Source of the DNA: Bretschneidera sinensis
Lineage: Eukaryota > Streptophyta > Magnoliopsida > Brassicales > Akaniaceae
Assembly: GCA_023935145.1 (NCBI GenBank)
Contig: CM043697.1
Location: 44,164,501 to 44,228,500, forward strand
Length of the DNA stretch: 64,000 bases
Direction of reading: 5' to 3'
Of the stretch, positions 35,494 to 47,200 are shown piece by piece. How positions within the stretch are numbered: position 1 is the first letter of the stretch; every line of letters starts with the position of its first letter. The position numbers and the translations under genes were made by a program. The notes under the pieces were generated by a model, which made no database searches, was not told the origin of the DNA, and saw only the letters and a list, made by a program, of their open reading frames with translations.

Positions 35494-36779
35494 AATATTC
35501 TCAACAGAAAACATAAATAAAAGGACAACAATAATTGATATATATATATATATATATATTGGAAATTGTGTAAATATCATTGTCATTCAAAAACAATTTA
35601 CAAATGTAATTTTAATCAAAAGCTACAAAAGGATATTATGATTGTGGACATAAATCAAAATTTTAAAGCTACTTTCAATTTCTGATTCAATAAAAAATAA
35701 ATCATCTCAAACAGTTAGTGTTTGTTACTTCTGCTTTTTGACAGCAAAAGCTATCAAAGAAATTAAGCCAAACAGACAGTAACTTGGGTATGTTTAAAGC
35801 GGATTTTTAACACATCCATAATTTATAATATATATTTATAATCTATAATACTATGTGTAAGGGCTGCTAATTCGACCCTCTTAATGCACAATTCAACATT
35901 CTTCCCCGACTTTTTGGTCCAAAATGCTCTCAGGTAGTTAATTTATGTAAAACAAATACAAGATCATGGAAAAATGTTTAAAATTTAAGTAAAATTATCT
36001 TATCCCCCATTAGCATATAGTTTAATCAAACAAAAATATAATTTAAACAAATATCACAATTGAGAGGGAACGCATGCATACTTAAAAAATAACTGACCCG
36101 TATGCATGTTTGAGAAATTACTTACTCAATATTTATTTTTTTACGTTGTTCTCCCAAAAACAATGAGCTTAAACCAATCAATTGTTTTTCAAATAACAAT
36201 TTATTATATAAAATAAAATAAAAAAACAAAGACCAATCAAGTTAAAAGGACAGAGAACAAAGATTAAATATATTATAAAATTTGAAGTCGAAGGAAATAC
36301 CAAACCTTTGAAAGTGGAATTTCCATGTGCGATGGATACCTTAAAAAATTCGATTGTGCTTAGTGATTCTATAAACAACGGGAAATATGGATTTAGATCT
36401 CATAAGTGAAAATCAATTACAAAAAAATGAGAATTTTGGCTAGTAAATTTTGTGAAAAGATAGGTTTTTCAGTATCCAACCTATTACAAAAATCTACCAG
36501 AAAAAATCCCAAGAACAAATTTTGATCTCTCTAAAACAATATTTTACGTGTATTCTTCTCTCTCTAGGTGTGTGTTGTATATATAAAAATACCAGTGGAG
36601 GGGGATACATAAGTAAAAATGGATCTAAGGTAAATCAGAATAAATGGTGAGATCGGCTGTAGTTTAGATGAACGTTGGAGAAAAGATTTATAGAATTGGC
36701 AAATTAAGCCTACAACGCCCACAAAGGTAAAATAACAACAAATTCCAAGCCAAGATGGTGAGCTGCTTTTTTGGCGGCG
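35494..36779. other. AT-rich intergenic region
   Basis: No gene recognised; a (TA)n tract lies near 35539-35560. It is probably the DNA into which the 13-kb element inserted. Confidence 0.55.
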
Positions 36780-37620
36780 CAATATCTTAGAGTAAGGATA
36801 AAGGTTCTATACTTTGATAATCGATCAATGACAGCCAAAACAGATCTAAAATCGCCAACATTAGGTAAGCTCTACATAAAATCTAAGTAGACACTTTCCC
36901 ACGGCTTTGATGGTACTGAGAGAGGCTCTAGCAATCTGGCCATCTTACATTTCTTTACCTTATCTTGTTAACATGTGAAACAAGTTCTTGTGTATTGCAT
37001 AGTATCGTCCTTCATTTGTGGCCGATAGTAGTCGTGTCTTAAAAGTGCATAGGTTCTTTGCCAACCTAGGTGGCCAGCTCATAAGGTGTCATGACACTCT
37101 TGCAATAGCAATTTTCTCAGATCTTTAGTCTTAGGAACAAACAAACATAGTCTTATTGTCATTAACAACCCATTCTCTACCTAGAATTGTCATTTCTTCC
37201 TTATAGAAGACAATTTCATGATGATTTGAGCTTGAGAATCTCCATAAAGCTCTCCCTGATACGTTCTCGTAATGTAGTTCCAACTTTACTTACTAACAAT
37301 TGAACCATAAATTGCAATTCATTAAGTTATATCTCCCGATTCAATGCTTCGACCACTTGATTGGAACGACTTGACTTATACTCAAATCAAAAATCAAACT
37401 CTGCCAAGTATTCTTGCTAGCGTGCTTGTTTCAAAGTCAGTTTCGGTTGAGTTAGAAAATGGCTAACAATTATATTGTTTGTCTTCACAACAAAAGTTGA
37501 CCCCAATCAATAGTGCTGCCAAACTCAGAGACTATGGATCACTAGTAGAAGTTCTTTCTCCTGAGCCGTGTACTTTCTCTTTGTTTTGCTCAACTTTCGA
37601 CTCTCATATGCAATATTAAG
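36780..37620 (-). pseudogene. Reina-type chromovirus fragment: RNase H to integrase zinc region
   Basis: Minus strand, no long open frame. Translated pieces read IAYESRKLSKTKRKYTAQEK, HYWLGSTFVVKTNN and an LAEFDF-like segment (RNase H), then the integrase zinc region with MKDDTMQYTRTCFTC, ending in a PWESVYLDF-like piece. These resemble chromoviral (Reina/CRM side) RNase H-integrase. Many stops and frameshifts. It is probably the downstream part of the element whose RT lies at 43136-43640, now separated by nested insertions. Confidence 0.65.
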
Positions 37621-37629
37621 ACTTTCTTG

Positions 37630-39709
37630 CAGCAATATTTTATAGAAGAAATAACATTGCTGTTTTTCAATGAATATTTTCCCACACTTTATTGATGTAA
37701 TAAGAGTTGACTTATATACATAGCTAGAAAAAACTATTTACAACAATGTACATCAATTTGGCTAAACTATGCAGCGGTTACAAATTTGTCTAAGTCAATG
37801 CAGCAGTTACAAAAATATACAAAATTGAATTTGAATGATCTTGCTTGATTGTAGGCTAGATGTGCTCTGTTCAATCTTGGCCTTGATTCTTGCAATCTGT
37901 CTTTATACGCCCCCACAAGATTGAGCTTCCATCAGTAAGCTCGATCTTGTTTTTCAAGATTTTTGTTCTTTATCTTGACAATGGCTTTGTCAACAGGTCA
38001 GCCAATTGATCGTGTGTATGAACATGTCGAACTTGGAGAGAACCACGTTGAACAAGATCACGCACAAAATGGAGATCGATTTGTATATGTTTCATGCGTG
38101 AATGTTGGACCGAATTGAAACTTAGGTGCGTAGCACCAAGGTTATCACACAGTAATAAGGGGGCTGCTTTTAGTGGGAAACCCAGCTCATGAAGAAGTCC
38201 AAGAAGCCACATTGTCTCGGATGCCGCATTTACAAGGGCTCGGTATTCAGCTTTGGTGGTAGATCTTGCAACTACTCTTTATTTCTTTGAGCTCCATGAA
38301 ATGGGGCTTGGACCTAAGAAGCTGACATAGGCAGATGTGGAGGTTCGGTCATCAATATTTCCAGCACAATCAGCATCAGAAAATGTGATTAAAGCTGGAG
38401 GTCCAGATTTTATGAGTTGTATACCATGGAAAATGGTTTACTTTAAGTACCGAAGAAGCCTTTTGTTGCTATGAAGTGAGTGGTGGTAGGCTTATGCATG
38501 AATTGGGATAACTTATTGACCACGAATGAAATATCTGGACGCGTCAAAGAAAGATACTGCAAGCTGCCAATAATTCTTCGAAATTATGTGTTGTCCACAT
38601 TTGCTATGCCATCAAGTAGCTTGAGAGACCGAGTTGTTGAAAAAGGAGTGAAGACATTTTTGGTGCCACTCATGTTGGTATTTGACAATAGCTCTCGAAT
38701 GTACTTGTGTTGTGAGAGAAAGAGTCCTGTCTGAATAGGTACAACTTCCACACCTAGGAAGAAATGTAGTAGACCCATATCCTTAAGAGAAAAATGATCT
38801 CCTAGTTTCTTGATAATTGAAGCCACAAATTTTTTGTTATTTCTTGTAATCACAAGATCATCGACATAGACCAAGAAATAATAGATTGTAGAGTCATTTC
38901 TATAAATAAATAAGGACAAATCAACTCTGGAATTTTCAAACCCAAGCTCAAGCAGTACATTTTTCAGTGTAGTGTACCAAGCCCGAGGGGCTTGTTTAAG
39001 CCCATATATTACTTTTTGTAGCCTGCAAACATGATTGGGTTTAGATGGATCTTTGAACCCCGGGGGTTGCATCATATATACAGTCTCAGTTAATGCACCA
39101 TGTAAAAAGGCATTATTAACGTCCATTTGCTTTAACTCCCAACCATTCACAACAGCAATGAACAAAACTGTTCTAATTGTGGTGGGTTTAACTACTGGAC
39201 TGAAGGTCTCTTTATAATCAAGCGCGGGACGTTGATTATAACCCTTTGCAACTAAGTGGGCTTTGAATCGATCCACTGATCCATCAGATTTTCTCTTCAC
39301 CCTGAACACCCACTTGCAGCCCATTGGGTTACAGTTCAAAGGGATTGACACTAAATCCCAAGTTCCATGTTTCATGAGAGCTGTAAGCTCATTTGACATA
39401 GCATCACACCACTGTGGTTGAGATAAAGCCTAACTCACACAGGTTGGTTCAATAGTCTCAGGGAGTGGATGTTTAGACATGGAATTGAGTTGTTTGGGTT
39501 TAAAAATTTGGTTCATAGACCGAGTGGTCATTTGGTGAAGTCGTTAAATAGGTGGATTTGATAGGTTTTGACCATTCTGGTTTTGAGAATTTTTAGCCTG
39601 TCCTAATGTTTGTGCAACAGGTGAGGGGTGAGGAACCAATGAGTTTGAATCATGTAGACAAGTATTAGAACAATAACTAGGAGATAAGGAATTCAAGTGC
39701 AAGGAATTA
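37630..39709 (-). mobile_element. Ty1/copia fragment: RT, RNase H and 3' LTR
   Basis: Minus strand. RVT_2 at 39399-38584 is nearly intact (GCKWVFRVKRKSDGS, ETFSPVVKPTTIR, LKQMDVNNAFLHG, YGLKQAPRAWY, catalytic LVYVDDLVI). The RNase H end at 38212-37970 has LLCDNLGATHLS, SRMKHIQIDLHFVRD and HDQLADLLTKPLSR. Between them the frame is broken near 38215-38583. A PPT-like TTGTGGGGGCG near 37915-37905 is followed by an LTR-like segment with a TGTATATAAG TATA region and AATAAAG, to about 37630. The upstream half (gag, protease, integrase) is missing; on that side the Tekay LTR begins at 39710. Confidence 0.85.
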
Positions 39710-41830
39710 TGTAACGACCCATCCCGGGTTAGCCACCCCCGAGACGGTGTAATCACATTTTGAAAATCTCAGCATGACACATATATGCAACAATGAAAAT
39801 AAATTAAATCAAATGAAAATTTATACATAAATCCTCAACCCTCAACAAGGGAGTTACATCATACTGATTTTCAACCCACCAGACTAATTGTCCTGTCTGC
39901 TACCTGAAATCATTGTACAATGAGGAGTGAGCTTTACAAGCTCAATGAATTAAATTTACTAAAAGTACTCATCCGTAACTAGTCTTTTAATATTTAAAAC
40001 AATTTGTATCTCATATACTTGATGCTAGCACTCTACTATCAATACACATGCCATAATATCCATTCTCTATCAATCTTTTCCTCTTATTTATTGGTTCACT
40101 CAAGATCATCAATTATCTCATAATTACCTCATATTGAGGTTCACATCATAAAGTCTACCATCTAGATTGTTCTTATCACCATAACTGTCTCTCTGTGAGA
40201 CTTGTCCATCTATAATTAGATTCACAATAATACACCACACCTCAACATTTCAATAATCTTATCACTATATCTGTCTTTTTCAGTAAGACTCAACCATCAT
40301 TAATTATATTCACAATAATATACAACATCTCAGCATTTCAATAATCTTATCACCATAACTGTCTCTTTCTGTGAGACTCAACCATCTATAATTAAATTTA
40401 CAATTAATACACCACACATTAGCATTTCAATAATGCAAGCAATAATTAAAACATATGCAATGCATGAATGATTATGATGGGAACGTCTTTCCACCTGTCG
40501 ACAGGTTATTATTATCTTAGATCGGCCCTTTCCCGGTTCTTTACACTTATTCCGACTGTCACGGAATTTATTTCCAACATACACCGGCTGTCATGGTGTC
40601 CCTTTTATTTCCAGCATATACCGGCTGTCACGGTTGTTCCATTAGACCGGCCCCTTCCAGGTTCTTTCGGTTATATTATTAAATGCATATACACATGAAC
40701 AATAATATGAAAATATATATATGAACAGTAAAATAAAAATGACATGAACTCAAATATCTAAATTGACTATCCTGATTTTTCTCAAATTATATAAAAATTC
40801 CACTAATATCCTCTTATCCCAAATCACATTAAATCATCCATTAAAGCTTATCAAGATCTACTAAATTTCATCTCAAATCTCATCAAATCATCAATCAAAG
40901 TTTGTTAAGATCTACTATAATTTATCTCCTCAAAATTCGTATCAAAACATAAACCATAGCCCATCAAGAATTTCACTTATCGCTATTATTATTAAATCAA
41001 CCCATTATTCTAATAATATTTCTTATCACATAATAATTTTCTACGGTCCAATATTCACATCATATCTATCAACCAAATATTTATTTATCATCAAAATCTA
41101 AGCTAATAATTTATCTTAATATTATCACTAGACATTTAATTTTTTATTTAGACTACTTAAAGTAAATCCAACTCACCACGTAGCTCTTAAAGCTACCCGT
41201 GGATCACTTCCTTGCCTTTCCCGTTTCTCGCAGAAATTCCTCCAGTTGTAGATCGTCAACACCTGACATCATATTTATATAAATTTTCTAATTTATTCTT
41301 CAAGTCGATATAAACAACACATTTTGAAAATTCCCACTTTGAATTTAGGGAAACTTCATAAATGTCAGAAATTCAAAAATAACCATTATATTATTACCTT
41401 CTATTTTTCTGATAACTTTTCATGATTCTCTATCAAATTCCGTAGAAAACTCCTTTAAAATTTTGCCTTTTAACTTTTCTTTGGGTCCCCAAGAGTTTTG
41501 AGAAAATAAGAAATTGAAAGTAAATGAACGAAATCGTTCAGTATACAACTTATATATATATATATATATATATATAGGCAAAGTTTGTTTCAGCCGCCCC
41601 CTCCACCAAATTTTCAACCTTTTAAAAAGCCTCCACGTTTCAAAAACGTTTAGAACTCTCTCTTTACACAATTTACTTGGCAGCAGGTGCTGCCACCATT
41701 CTTTGACTTTTTTTTTCAAAAGAATTATTTTATTCAATACTAAATCCTTCGCGTAACTATATTATTTAAACTTCATGTCATATTTATTAAATTACTTATT
41801 TACCCTTACTTTACAAATACGGGTATTGCA
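39710..41830 (-). repeat. 3' LTR of a Tekay/Del-type chromovirus (copy 1)
   Basis: In sense (minus) it starts TGCAATACCCG at 41830 and ends GGGTCGTTACA at 39710; 2,121 bp. It is preceded by the PPT-like GGTGGGTAGAAT that follows Tekay pol. It is homologous throughout to 57305-59388 (plus) and 61984-64000 (minus). A (TA)13 microsatellite occupies the TATA position at 41551-41576. Confidence 0.85.
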
Positions 41831-43130
41831 ATTCTACCCACCTTGCAAAAATTTCATCCCCGAAATTTCTTTACTTTACTCCAGAAACAATTGTGAATAA
41901 TACTTCTTCATAATTGTCTTACATTTTCACGAAATCTCTTCAACATCCTTATTCCGCCACCGAACTTTAAACTAGTGAAATTATTCTATTACACACGACT
42001 TGTTCTTTTTGTTTAAAATTCTCACTGGTATTTGTATATAAGCACAATCTTTCTGAATTTCTACAGTTTAGCTCGAAATATCATGTAAACACTTTCTTAA
42101 AAGTGAAACATGAAATATATTATATAAATGTTTTAATTCTGGAGGCAAATCCAGGTTACTCACAACTAATCCAACTTTCTCAACAACCTCATAGGGTCCC
42201 ACATACCTCGAATTCGGCTTTCTTTTCCTGTTTAAATCTCAATATATCTTCAAAGATACTAAATCGCCAACTTGGAACTCAAGAGGTCGCCTTCTGTTAT
42301 CAGCACATCCCTTCTGTCCGTTCTGGGTTGTTCTGAGGTTTTTCCTAACCAGTTTGATTCCCTTAATTGTTAACTCAAATAATTGATAGACCAGATATAT
42401 TTCTCTCTCACATTTCTTCCCAACATATAGGAGTTCTACACCTTCTACCATACAATGTCTAAATCGGTTCCATCCCAATACTAGTTTAATACTGATTATT
42501 ATAAATAATTTCAATAGATGACATATAATCGTCCCAACTTACTGAGAACTCATATTGCTTTCTACTAAACATCAATTCTTAATCTTTTCTATCTCTTCAT
42601 CTCTACCTTGTATCTCTAAAACATTTTACTATGGATGACTATACAGTCATAATCGTTAATCATGATCCTCTATCACTGATATTCAACTTTATTCTTATCT
42701 CTCTAAATCTATCATCAATTTCACATCAGGACTCCCAATAGTAGTTAACCTTTTTGTAGACTTTCTTCTCAATGTATCAGCTATTACCTTCTCATTTTCT
42801 AGATGATAATGAATTGTACAATCATCGTTACTAGTCAACTTCATCTCCCATCTCTGCCTCCAATTCAACTCTTTCCGGATAGGTAAGTATGTCCAACTTT
42901 TATAACTCATGACTATCCCACAAGTGGCTCCATACTGATGATGTCTCCAATCTTTAAAGTAAACACTATAACAGTCAATTTTAAGTCATGAATGTGGAAA
43001 CTTCTATTATGAATCCCTAATTTCTTAGAAGTATGAGCCACAACTTTTCTATGCTACATATATCCCAATCATTGATGTGACATATCACTATACACCACAA
43101 ATCCTTCATCACCAGAAGGAAAACTCCATA
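41831..43130 (-). pseudogene. Tekay/Del pol remnants: RNase H and integrase C-terminus
   Basis: Minus strand. RNase H pieces: SGDEGFVVYSD near 43090, NWRQRWEMKLTSNDDCTIHY and EKVIADTLRRKS at 42850-42740. The integrase C-terminal/GPY part is at 42290-42060: RRRPLEFQVGDLVSLK, then RYVGPYEVVEKVGLVVSN and LYNIFHVSLLRKC, followed by a chromodomain-side segment and the GGTGGGTAGAAT PPT. The integrase core is mostly deleted and stops are frequent. Confidence 0.75.
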
Positions 43131-43135
43131 TCCAT

Positions 43136-43640
43136 TCAGATGCGACCTTGGTCAACAAAATGGCCTAAGAACTTGATATGAGTTCGCATAAAGCCACATT
43201 TCTCTTTCTTCATATACAACTGATTTCCCCGCAGCTTGCCAAATACCATCTGCAAGTGCTCCATATGTTCTTCAAGTGATGAGATATACACCCCAATGTC
43301 ATCAAGATATACAAATACAAACTTGTAGTCATGGAATACTTGATTCATCAATGTACAAAAAGTAGCAAGGGCATTAATAAGTCCAAAGGGCATGACTAAA
43401 AACTCAAAGGAGCCATAGTGAGTGACACAAGTTGTCTTTGGCTCATCTCCTTCGACAATGCAAATTTGGTAATAACCGGATCTCAAATCAAGCTTGGTAA
43501 AATACTTGGCTCGACTCAATTGATCAAACAAATCAACAATTAGAGGAGTCATACATGATTGTAAAAGCATTAGTCAACCCAAAAGGTATAATTGGAAACT
43601 CAAAAGGACCCGTAGCGAAGGGTACAAGCTGTTTTAGGTT
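43136..43640 (-). pseudogene. Ty3/gypsy (Reina-like) reverse transcriptase fragment with a chimeric 5' junction
   Basis: Minus strand open part 43570-43136 has DQLSRAKYFTKLDLRSGYYQ, EGDEPKTTCVTHYGSFEF, MPFGLINALATF and catalytic VYLDDIGVY, then KKEKCGFMRTHIKFLGHFVD. Just upstream, 43640-43575 encodes a second FEFPIIPFGLTNAF block, so the same RT motif occurs twice. The fragment ends abruptly at the Tekay RNase H. Confidence 0.8.
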
Positions 43641-44252
43641 AGGCTTGCCTTATTTTGTATTTGTCCAAGCCTGAACTATTTTTTAAATCGGATCTAAAAT
43701 TTTGTCCAGATTTGATCCATTGATTAAATTTTATTATCCAAACTCTCAAAAATTACGGATTAGACCAATAAGGAATGGGCAAGTTGGCGAACAGATCATC
43801 AACTCAACTAACAACACATCTAAAGGTAAATACCTCATCCTCAATTTTCAAAAATAAAAAAAAAAATTAATCAAAGCAGCTGTAAGTTGGTTTGACCGAA
43901 CAAGGAAACCTAACAGGCAACAATATCCCAATGAAACGGTGCGTTTTGAGTTTCATGGCTAGTAAACGGCGCCGTTCCGTGCCGCTTTGCTGGTGCCTGT
44001 CAAATGACACTGTTGACAGTACAGAACGCTGTCGTTTATTTTCTTTCCTTTTCGTCTTCCACTATTCTCAGTTTTCCCATTGAAAGCAAATAATATCCTA
44101 ACTAGAACTTCGCTCACTCCGCTCCAAGTAGCTGTCTTCTCTCTCCCGTCTCTCTTTAAATCCCTTCGAAATATAAAACCCTCGCTAATTCCCAAATCTC
44201 AGGCACCGAATTCATCAATCTCCACACAATCTTTCACGAACAAAAAAACAAG
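43641..44252 (+). promoter_or_regulatory. 5' flank and 5' UTR of NPL4-like gene
   Basis: Only ~600 bp separate the retrotransposon relic from the ATG. It contains AAACGGTGCG and AAACGGCGCCG motifs (43935-43976) and a pyrimidine-rich leader (44130-44160). No clear TATA box, as in many housekeeping genes. Confidence 0.5.
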
Positions 44253-47200
44253 ATGATGCTTAGAATCCGTAGCAGAGACGGACTCGAGCGAGTCACCGTC
44301 GACAACCCACACATCACAGTGTCCCAACTCAAAACCCTAATCCAGTCTCAGCTCCAAATCCCCGTCGACAACCAAACCCTCTCCACGAACCAAAATCTCC
44401 TCTTGGCCAAGACCCCGCACGATCTCCTCCAATTCACCGACATGGCCAATCCCAACACTCATCTCTCTTCTCTCAATCTCTCCCATGGCTCCATCGTCTT
44501 CCTCGCCTACGATGGCGAGCGCACCGTCCGTGGGGCCCCCGCCGTCATCCCAGCCGGCTCCTTCGGACGCAAGATGACCATGGACGACCTGATCGCCAAG
44601 CAGATGCGCGTCACGCGCCAAGAAACCTCCCACTGCGACTCCGTCTCCTTCGATCGTGATTGCGCCAACGCCTTCCAGCACTATGTTAACGATTCGCTCG
44701 CTTTCGCCGTCAAGAGGGGAGGCTTCATGTACGGCACCGTCTCGGAGGACGGGAACGTTGAGGTGGATCTCATATACGAGCCGCCGCAGCAAGGGACAGA
44801 GGAGGATTTGTTACTCATGAGGGACGTCGAGGAGGAAAAGCTCGTGGAGGCGATCGCGATGGGGTTGGGGATGAGGAGAGTTGGGTTTATATTCACGCAG
44901 ACGATAATGCAAGATAAGAAGGACTACACTTTGTCGAACAAGGAGGTCCTGCAGGCGGTGGAGTTACACGCCGAGAGCGGGTTGAAGGAGTGGGTGACGG
45001 CCGTGGTGAAGCTGGAGGTGAACGAGGAAGGCGGCGCCGATGTCCACTTTGAGGCGTTTCAGATGAGTGACATGTGCGTTAGGTTGTTTAAGGAATGGTG
45101 GTTCGAGACAGAGATTGGTAAGGATGATGATCCCAAGCTGTCCAAGATGAAGAAGGATGTGGTTGTTGGTGTGAAGGATGTTAAGGAGGTCGACAATGAT
45201 TTCTTCTTGGTCGTGGTTAAGATTTTAGATCATCAGGTACACGCTTTCCTCTGCTATTCTGCCTTAATGTCTTACCTGTCCTTATGGTATTGGAACTTTG
45301 TTGATCTCTAATCTATGCATAAGCTGCAGTCTTTTCATACCATTAATTAATTATTGTTTCGTTGTTCTTGGTGCGGCATTCTGAGTGTTTCTTAATTGAT
45401 AACAGAATGAAGTTTGCCTTTTACTGCTGGTTTTGACCCTTGCTATTTTGACTTTTACAACGTAGCACTAAGAATGACAATGAGTTGGAGAGGGTTTCTA
45501 TTAGTTTTAATGAGTTGCCTTGCTTGTTTGTTCTATGTCATCTCGATAAAGGCTTTCAATTGATGTGAATCAGGGGCTAATACCTCTGAAGTATACTAGC
45601 TTTTAACACTTGTCCTTATAGAAGAAGAATACAGAAAGAAAGATATTAAGATTGAGATTGAACTCCAGGGTAACATTTCGAGAAAAACAAAATGAACTGC
45701 AAATAGTGATATAGTGTGAGATTACCTCAACTTTTGCCCACATGTATAATTGTGGTAGCTGTAAGCTTATTTCTGTCACCCAATAGAATATTTTAGGAGA
45801 AGGTTTGTACTCTATGATTGTGCCATTTGCTCTGTCTTTCTTATGTCTCAGTTGACACTAGGCAGTTGTACATTGTTAGCTGACCATGCCAAGTCAATAG
45901 GCTGCAGAACCTCCAACTAGCAAACTAGACATGTCACATGTAGACTAGTAAATGATTTTTGGGCCTTATTAGGATTTTCCAGTTAATGGAAATCTAAAGT
46001 TAATCATTGATATGATAGGTAGCTTTTAGTGTCCGTTTGGTTGGGGGTACTAAGGTGGGATTGGACTAATTAAATCCCATATGAACAGTTTATCTCACAT
46101 TTAGTTGAGGTTCATGTGGGATTAGGGTGGGATAAAACTAATGTTAATCCCACCATTTTTGTCCCACACCACCCATTGGACAGACCTAATCCCAGCCTTT
46201 TGGGACTAAAATTTTATTTTCCCCCATTTTGACCCTGCCAACAGAGACCTCGATCTTTTCTTCTTCTTCCTACTCCTCCCCCTCCTTCATCTGGGCAGAC
46301 AAGGCGGTCGTGCGATGCCGCCTTACGTGGCCATCGCCTGGTTCGCGTTGCCCTGCGTGGCCGCCATCACAGCAGTCTGGTTGCCCTGCGTGGCTGCCAT
46401 CACAGCAGTCTGTTTCTCTCTTTCTCTCTCTCTCTTTGAGAATTACATGAAATTTTATCATATTTTGTATTTGATGGGCAATCTGCGGCACATAATCTTA
46501 TTGCTCAAGAAAGTGTTGTTGGTGACCTATGGGTCTTCCATGATGATGGTGTTTCCCTATGACTTCCAACTAGTGTTTGGTTCCTTCTTTCTTTCTTTTT
46601 TCCAATTTTTGGGTATATTGTGGGTGGTTTGTGAAACCTTAAAAATTGACTGGAGATCAATGGGCGATTTTAATCATTAGTTCTCTATGTAATTCGGTTG
46701 GTGGTTTTGATGGTTGATGGTGGGTTTTAGGTTAGGGTTTGGAGAAATTAGGGTTGGTTGGAGATGAGGAATAGTAGAAGGGTAGTATAGCCATTTGATT
46801 TATTATTCTACTTTAATATCAATTACTGAATCCTATAAACCAAACTGAGGATTAAGATAGTGCTACTTTAATATTTTGTAATCCCATCCCACTATAATCC
46901 TAATCTTATCTTATTATAATCTTGTCTATGAACCAAACGGACTCTTAGGGAATAAAGAAGCAATTTCCTTTACCTTTAGGTTGAATTAGCAGGTGTCCTC
47001 GTTTTGATGATTGACTACTAAGAGCGTCAAAAGCTAATTGGTGACAGAAAATTCCTTAACAGGAATTGCTCTGCAACCATTCTATAAATCAGGCTTGAAT
47101 TAAGGGTGAGTTGTCCAAATCAAGTTGGTGCTGAAAAAGTCCTAAACACGAATCATTAAATTACTGTTTCAAGATAGGGCTAGCATTAGGGTTCGGTTAA

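Noticed and set aside
44337..44896. Minus-strand ORFs (up to 151 aa) over NPL4 exon 1
   Set aside because: Shadows of the GC-rich plus-strand NPL4 coding exon.
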